20,663 nt of DNA from Gammaproteobacteria bacterium (GTDB lineage: Bacteria; Pseudomonadota; Gammaproteobacteria; GRL18). The stretch covers positions 1 through 20,663 of the forward strand of contig JAGLFC010000052.1 in NCBI GenBank assembly GCA_023144715.1. Reading direction: 5' to 3'. Every line of letters begins with the position of its first letter. Position 1 is the stretch's first letter. A program made the translations under genes and the position numbers. The notes below the pieces were generated by a model. That model made no database searches. It had not been told where the DNA came from and worked only from the letters and a program-made list of their open reading frames with translations. Positions 16,431 through 20,663 of the stretch are shown here, in pieces.

Positions 16431-17909
16431 TTAATGCACTTCAATCATTTCGACGGTACCATCAGGTAATATTTCTGCAATATGCCCCTTAGGCTCATCA
16501 ATAAATTGAATCGCCACTAGCACAAATAAAGCAAAACCAGCAATGGTTAAAAAGAAAATTTGTGGTGATACAAAGGATAATACGGTTAAAAATAAGACCG
16601 CACCGACATTACCATACGCACCGACCATACCCGCAATTTGTCCTGTCATACGACGCTTAATTAACGGTACCATAGCAAACACAGCCCCTTCACCTGCTTG
16701 TACAAAAAAAGCACACAGCATTGTGACAGTAACGGCAAGGATTAATGACCAACTTGAGTCAATTTGACTCATAATAAAATAACCTATCACTAAACCTATT
16801 AAGAAGATAGTCAGTGATTTTTTACGACCATATTTATCACTGATTAAACCACCACCTGGACGAGCAATCAAATTCATAAAAGCAAAAACAGAGGCTAATA
16901 AACCTGCCATGATGGCGGTCACACCATGTGTTTCGCTGAATGTCTCATAAAAGAATAAGGGCAACATGGAGACTACCGCTAATTCAGAACCAAAGGTTGC
17001 CATATAGGCTAAATCTAAAATAGCGACCTGTTTAAATTTATAGCGATGAATTTCAGGCACTTCTTCTTTTAATTGTTCACTATTAATTTGATAAATTTTA
17101 TAGACATTGTAGACAAATAAAGCGGTAATACTTGCATAAATAATATTGGCGGTTGAGCCATCCAATAAATGGACACCTGAAGGAGAGAGCTTCCAAGTCA
17201 GTAACAATAAAGTAGCATACATTGGAATTGACATTAAAATATAGAAGTATAAATCACTTTTTGAAGTGACTTCCATTGCCCCGATACGCTTGGGCTTAAA
17301 ATAGGTTGAACCTTTGGGGGTGTCGGTGACGCTAAAGAAATAAATAACGGCATAAATCAGTGCAATCACACCTGTTAAACCCACCGCATAACGCCAGCCA
17401 TCTTCACCACCAAAAGCCAGTGCAATAAGGGGTAAGCTCATCGCAGCAGCAGCAGAACCAAAATTACCCCAGCCCCCATAAATACCTTCAGCCACTCCAA
17501 CTTGTTTGGCAGGAAACCATTCACCCATCATGCGAATACCGATGACAAAACCCGCCCCGATAAAACCCATAAGAAAACGTGCCAGAGCCAGTTGCTCAAA
17601 AGTATTCGCCAGTGCAAACATAAAACAAGGCACACTGCCTAAAGAGAGTAGCGTTGCATACGTTCGTTTAGGCCCAAATTTATCCACTAACATACCGATA
17701 ATAATACGGGCAGGAATGGTTAAAGCCACATTAAGAATTAATAATGTTTTAATTTCTTGAGAGGTCAGTCCCATGCTTTCTTTAATGGCAATTAATAAAG
17801 GAGCATGATTAAACCAAACAAAGAAACTGATAAAAAATGCTATCCAAGTTAAGTGTAAGATTCGTACTTTTCCTGTAAAGGACAGCAAATTGAGTCTATT
17901 ATTATTCAT
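16431..17909 (-). CDS. narK: NarK/NasA-family nitrate/nitrite transporter
   Basis: A 492-residue MFS transporter with 12 predicted helices that moves nitrate or nitrite across the inner membrane. Both nitrate signatures are present: GGWGNFGSAAAAMSLP (about 145-160) and GAYGNVGAVLFLTVL (about 430-444). The paired arginines that coordinate the anion in this family fit Arg68 (TIPARIIIG) and Arg350 (LIARPGGG). The central loop (about 265-295) and the C-terminal tail (EPKGHIAEILPDG) make it longer than the E. coli NarK. An AAGGAG ribosome site (17918-17923, minus strand) precedes the ATG by eight bases. A sigma-54 promoter and NtrC-type palindrome upstream argue for an assimilatory role. No nitrate reductase gene is in the window. 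Confidence 0.94.
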   Translation of the reverse strand: MNNNRLNLLSFTGKVRILHLTWIAFFISFFVWFNHAPLLIAIKESMGLTSQEIKTLLILNVALTIPARIIIGMLVDKFGPKRTYATLLSLGSVPCFMFALANTFEQLALARFLMGFIGAGFVIGIRMMGEWFPAKQVGVAEGIYGGWGNFGSAAAAMSLPLIALAFGGEDGWRYAVGLTGVIALIYAVIYFFSVTDTPKGSTYFKPKRIGAMEVTSKSDLYFYILMSIPMYATLLLLTWKLSPSGVHLLDGSTANIIYASITALFVYNVYKIYQINSEQLKEEVPEIHRYKFKQVAILDLAYMATFGSELAVVSMLPLFFYETFSETHGVTAIMAGLLASVFAFMNLIARPGGGLISDKYGRKKSLTIFLIGLVIGYFIMSQIDSSWSLILAVTVTMLCAFFVQAGEGAVFAMVPLIKRRMTGQIAGMVGAYGNVGAVLFLTVLSFVSPQIFFLTIAGFALFVLVAIQFIDEPKGHIAEILPDGTVEMIEVH

Positions 17910-17929
17910 GAGGTTAACTCCTTAAATAT

Positions 17930-17939
17930 TGATTAATCA
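17930..17939. promoter_or_regulatory. 10-base palindrome at the predicted narK transcription start
   Basis: TGATTAATCA is a perfect palindrome overlapping the start predicted from the sigma-54 promoter (near 17938) and ending 21 bases before the narK ATG. It could be an operator, but a 10-base AT-rich palindrome may also be chance. It does not fit the Fnr site, which needs four bases between TTGAT and ATCAA. Confidence 0.3.
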
Positions 17940-17948
17940 TTTTATTAA

Positions 17949-17965
17949 AGCATTTATTGTGCCAA
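17949..17965 (-). promoter_or_regulatory. sigma-54 (-24/-12) promoter of narK
   Basis: On the minus strand the sequence reads TTGGCACAATAAATGCT. It matches the sigma-54 consensus TTGGCACRNNNNTTGCW at every defined base except one, with the invariant GG (-24) and GC (-12) exactly ten bases apart. The predicted start near 17938 gives a leader of about 29 bases to the narK ATG. Sigma-54 promoters need an activator ATPase, and an NtrC-type site lies upstream. Confidence 0.85.
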
Positions 17966-18019
17966 TATGTTTATTTTTTGACCTTGATACTTTTAATTAT
18001 TATTTTTTAACCGATATAC

Positions 18020-18036
18020 TGCACTAAAATAGTGCA
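18020..18036. promoter_or_regulatory. NtrC-type enhancer palindrome
   Basis: TGCACTAAAATAGTGCA is a perfect inverted repeat of two seven-base arms around AAA. It matches the NtrC consensus TGCACCANNNTGGTGCA at the GCAC-N7-GTGC core. Its centre is about 90 bases upstream of the sigma-54 start, a usual enhancer distance. A TTGATA element at 17984-17989 between the two resembles only half of an IHF site. Being symmetrical, it could also influence the divergent sensor gene at 18202. Confidence 0.8.
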
Positions 18037-18201
18037 TTTGGAGACTGAGTGATGATAACTTAACAATAAAAAAGAACTAAATTGTGTAAATAATGTATTA
18101 AAAGTTACTATTAAAACTCTTTTATCATTTACAATGACGCGGATTAAGTTGAGTTAAAAAGACTATAAATTAGAGAGATTTTTATTAAAAATAGTTAAAT
18201 C

Positions 18202-20663
18202 ATGAAAAAATACTACAATACACTGATTATTATCATATTTTTATTATGCAACACATTTCTACAGGCAAGTACCCCTAAACCATTAATTTTGGGCATTTAT
18301 GCTTATCTGCCTAAAACCATTATACAAGAACAATACCAACCATTAGTTGATTATTTGAATAATGCTATGAAGACTTCTAATCAATTACATACCATTAAGT
18401 TACGCATTTTAACATTGGATGAAATTGATCAGGCTTTAGCCAATAATCAATTAGATTTTCTTTTTACCAATCCACGTCATTATAATATTTTACGCCATCA
18501 ATATAAATTTACGGGTGCTATTGCAACATTACTGAAAAAAAATAGTAATGGTGATGTCCTACAAGAATTAGGAGGGGTTATTTTTACTCGTAATAGCAAT
18601 ACTCAGATTAATCAACTGAAAGACATTAAGGGTCATAAAATCGCAGTTTCTAGTACACAGAATATGGGAGGTTATCAGGCTCAGGCGTATGAATTACTTA
18701 AAATAAATATCGAGATAAAAAAAGAGACTCATATTATTGAAGTCGGTAGTCATCAAAAAGTAGTCGATGCTGTTTTTTCTGGAATAGCAGAAGTCGGTTT
18801 TATTAGAACAGAAGTATTAGAAAACATGTATCAAAATAAGCAATATAGTCAAAATGACTTTAAAATTATTAACCGTCAAAAGTTTGATGATTTTCCTTTT
18901 GTGAGTTCTACTGAGCTCTATCCTGAATGGCCTTTTATTGCTTTGCCACAGGTAGACACTAAAATTGTCAGCAGTATGATAACGGCTTTATTAGCCCTGA
19001 ATGAATCTAAATTAAAAAGTGATCAAACAGGCATTGCGGGTTTTGTAGCACCTGCTGATTATTTATGTATTGATGAGATGTCCCGAGAATTACGACTTTC
19101 TCCCCATGAACACGTAACTAATTTTACTCTATTAGATATTTGGCATGAATATAAACATATTATTACGATAATACTCAGTCTTGCTTTGATGAATGCCACA
19201 CTGCTATTGCTTTTATTCCGCCGAAATAAGCTGATTGTTAAGCAAAAGCGGTCACTTAGAAAGCAATCTGAAAAAATACATGACATTATTGATGCGACTC
19301 AAACAGGTACTTGGACATGGAATATTCAAACAGGGCATACTATTTTTAATGAGTACTGGGCAAAGTTGATTGGTTATACTTTGGCAGAGCTTTCCCCAAT
19401 GACACTCAATACTTGGTCACAATTAACGCATCCTGATGATTTAATAATAACAGAAGAAAAATTGAAAGAACATTTTTCAGGAAAAACCGCTTTTTATGAA
19501 GCCGATTTTCGTATGAAACATAAAGAGGGTCATTGGGTGTGGTTTAATGATCGAGGTAAAGTCACCCAATGGAGTCAAGAAGGAGAACCCATCTGTATGA
19601 GCGGTACTCATACAGATATTAGTGAACGTAAAGAATTTGAGCGACAAATTTCACGCGCTCATCATTTAATTGAACAATCATTGAATGAAATTTATTTATT
19701 TGATGTGTCCACATTCTATTTTATTGATGCTAATCGTTCAGCACAAAATAATTTAGGTTATAGCATGGAGGAGTTATTAACCTTAACCCCTTATGATATT
19801 AAGCCAGAATTGTCTAAAGAAGAATTTTTAACATTAATTAAACCCTTGCAAGATGGGACTCAAGATAAATTAATTTTTACCTCCATACATCAGCGCAAAG
19901 ATGGGAGTCAGTATCCCGTAGAAGTGCATTTACAATTGTGTATTGATGAACAATCTGTTTATATTGCGATGATTCATGATATTACGCAACGGCTTCAAAA
20001 AGAATATCAATTGCGTGAATTGAATGAACGTGTAAGTAAAATTGCCTCTCGTATTCCCGGCTTTATATATCAATTTTTAATGCGTAATGATGGCACTTCT
20101 TGCTTTCCCTATGCCAGTGATAAAATTATGGATATTTATCATATCAGCCCTGATGAGGTTAAAGAAGATGCCTCAAAAGCATTTGAAATATTACATCCAG
20201 ATGATTATAAAAGGGTGGTTCTTTCTATTCAAGAATCGGCTCGAACATTAGAACCATGGAAACTGGAATATAGAATTAAATTTCCTGACAATACGGTACA
20301 TTGGCTTTATGGTAACGCTATTCCTGAACGAGATAATAATGGCAATACTATCTGGAATGGTTTTATCACCGATATTACAGAAAAAAGAATAGCACAGGAT
20401 CGAATGCGTTTATTAGCCTCTGTATTTTCTAATTCACAAGAAGGGATTATTATTTCAGATAAGGATAATCGAATTATTGATGTTAACCCCGCTTGTGTGG
20501 ATATAACAGGCTATCCAAAAGAAGAACTGATCGGGCAATTGCCTGCTATTTTAAATTCGGGTAAACAGTCTGAACACTTTTATGATCAAATACATCAGAC
20601 TTTAAGGAATGTAGGGCATTGGAATGGCGAGCTCTCTCATATTAAAAAATCAGGTGAACCTTA
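18202..20663 (+). CDS. PhnD-domain / multi-PAS membrane sensor (3' end outside window)
   Basis: The frame is open from ATG 18202 to the window edge (820 codons), so the protein is partial. It has a signal peptide (about 1-25), a periplasmic PhnD-like substrate-binding domain (about 28-310, with LILGIYAYLPKTIIQEQYQP, NNQLDFLFTNPRHYN and the end signature GFVAPADYLCIDEMSREL), and a transmembrane helix (about 318-340). At least four PAS domains follow (about 360-475, 489-597, 611-728, 734 to the edge), most ending in a TDI/HDI-like strand (THTDISERK, IHDITQRL, ITDITEKR). The output domain is cut off: a histidine kinase or GGDEF/EAL is usual. The ligand is unknown, since PhnD-like domains in sensors need not bind phosphonate. 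The start lacks a strong ribosome site. Confidence 0.85.
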   Translation, partial: MKKYYNTLIIIIFLLCNTFLQASTPKPLILGIYAYLPKTIIQEQYQPLVDYLNNAMKTSNQLHTIKLRILTLDEIDQALANNQLDFLFTNPRHYNILRHQYKFTGAIATLLKKNSNGDVLQELGGVIFTRNSNTQINQLKDIKGHKIAVSSTQNMGGYQAQAYELLKINIEIKKETHIIEVGSHQKVVDAVFSGIAEVGFIRTEVLENMYQNKQYSQNDFKIINRQKFDDFPFVSSTELYPEWPFIALPQVDTKIVSSMITALLALNESKLKSDQTGIAGFVAPADYLCIDEMSRELRLSPHEHVTNFTLLDIWHEYKHIITIILSLALMNATLLLLLFRRNKLIVKQKRSLRKQSEKIHDIIDATQTGTWTWNIQTGHTIFNEYWAKLIGYTLAELSPMTLNTWSQLTHPDDLIITEEKLKEHFSGKTAFYEADFRMKHKEGHWVWFNDRGKVTQWSQEGEPICMSGTHTDISERKEFERQISRAHHLIEQSLNEIYLFDVSTFYFIDANRSAQNNLGYSMEELLTLTPYDIKPELSKEEFLTLIKPLQDGTQDKLIFTSIHQRKDGSQYPVEVHLQLCIDEQSVYIAMIHDITQRLQKEYQLRELNERVSKIASRIPGFIYQFLMRNDGTSCFPYASDKIMDIYHISPDEVKEDASKAFEILHPDDYKRVVLSIQESARTLEPWKLEYRIKFPDNTVHWLYGNAIPERDNNGNTIWNGFITDITEKRIAQDRMRLLASVFSNSQEGIIISDKDNRIIDVNPACVDITGYPKEELIGQLPAILNSGKQSEHFYDQIHQTLRNVGHWNGELSHIKKSGEP

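Noticed and set aside
17929..17940. Possible Fnr box near the narK start
   Set aside because: The palindrome lacks the four-base spacer between TTGAT and ATCAA, and the sigma-54 promoter explains the site better.
19059..19286. A 75-codon minus-strand frame inside the PhnD/PAS sensor gene
   Set aside because: The plus-strand frame is continuous for 820 codons with recognisable domains; the antisense frame has no support.
1..20663. CRISPR array, insertion sequence, prophage, tRNA or rRNA
   Set aside because: No regularly spaced repeats, transposase, integrase or tRNA-like fold was recognised by eye on either strand; a dedicated scan could still find a small RNA gene.

Overview
The window looks like an AT-rich gammaproteobacterial chromosome segment (roughly 35-38 % G+C by eye). 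The main evidence is the block rpoE-rseA-rseC-glutaredoxin-lepA-lepB-DUF4845-rnc-era-recO-pdxJ, a conserved gammaproteobacterial gene order. A chaperone-like PilJ-domain secretory protein, a hemerythrin, a nitrate transporter and a PhnD/PAS sensor suggest a free-living environmental lineage (sulfur-oxidiser- or methanotroph-like), but I cannot name a genus from sequence alone.

Region 1 (1-8895, all + strand): the sigma-E envelope-stress regulators RpoE, RseA and RseC, without the usual rseB and mucD; a DUF836 glutaredoxin-like protein; then LepA, signal peptidase I, a pilin-like DUF4845 protein, RNase III, Era, RecO and PdxJ, ending with a small TPR lipoprotein. Many junctions overlap by a few bases, which indicates translational coupling. 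Extended -10 promoters are visible before rpoE and lepA.

Region 2 (8896-14174): a secreted protein with two PilJ-type motifs, then queA-tgt (queuosine tRNA modification). folB lies on the opposite strand, and a SirB2-family membrane protein and an HcaT-like MFS transporter follow. No yajC-secD-secF follows tgt, although that is its common partner set.

Region 3 (14171-18036, - strand): narK (nitrate/nitrite transporter), a PP2C-phosphatase/Ser-Thr-kinase fusion with a C-terminal membrane anchor starting 2 nt later, then a bacteriohemerythrin. Upstream of narK there is a near-consensus sigma-54 promoter (GG-N10-GC) and a perfect 17-bp NtrC-type palindrome centred about 90 bp upstream of the predicted start. 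This makes nitrogen-limitation control of nitrate uptake, and probably of the kinase/phosphatase, the strongest non-obvious inference here. A similar nitrate-transporter plus Ser/Thr-kinase pairing is known from the assimilatory nitrate locus of Pseudomonas aeruginosa.

Region 4 (18202-end, + strand): the 5' part of a large membrane sensor with a PhnD-like periplasmic domain, one transmembrane helix and at least four PAS domains. It is cut by the window edge, so its output domain is unknown.

I saw no rRNA, tRNA, CRISPR array, insertion sequence or prophage. No gene-free stretch exceeds 300 bases; the longest (17910-18201) holds the narK control region.
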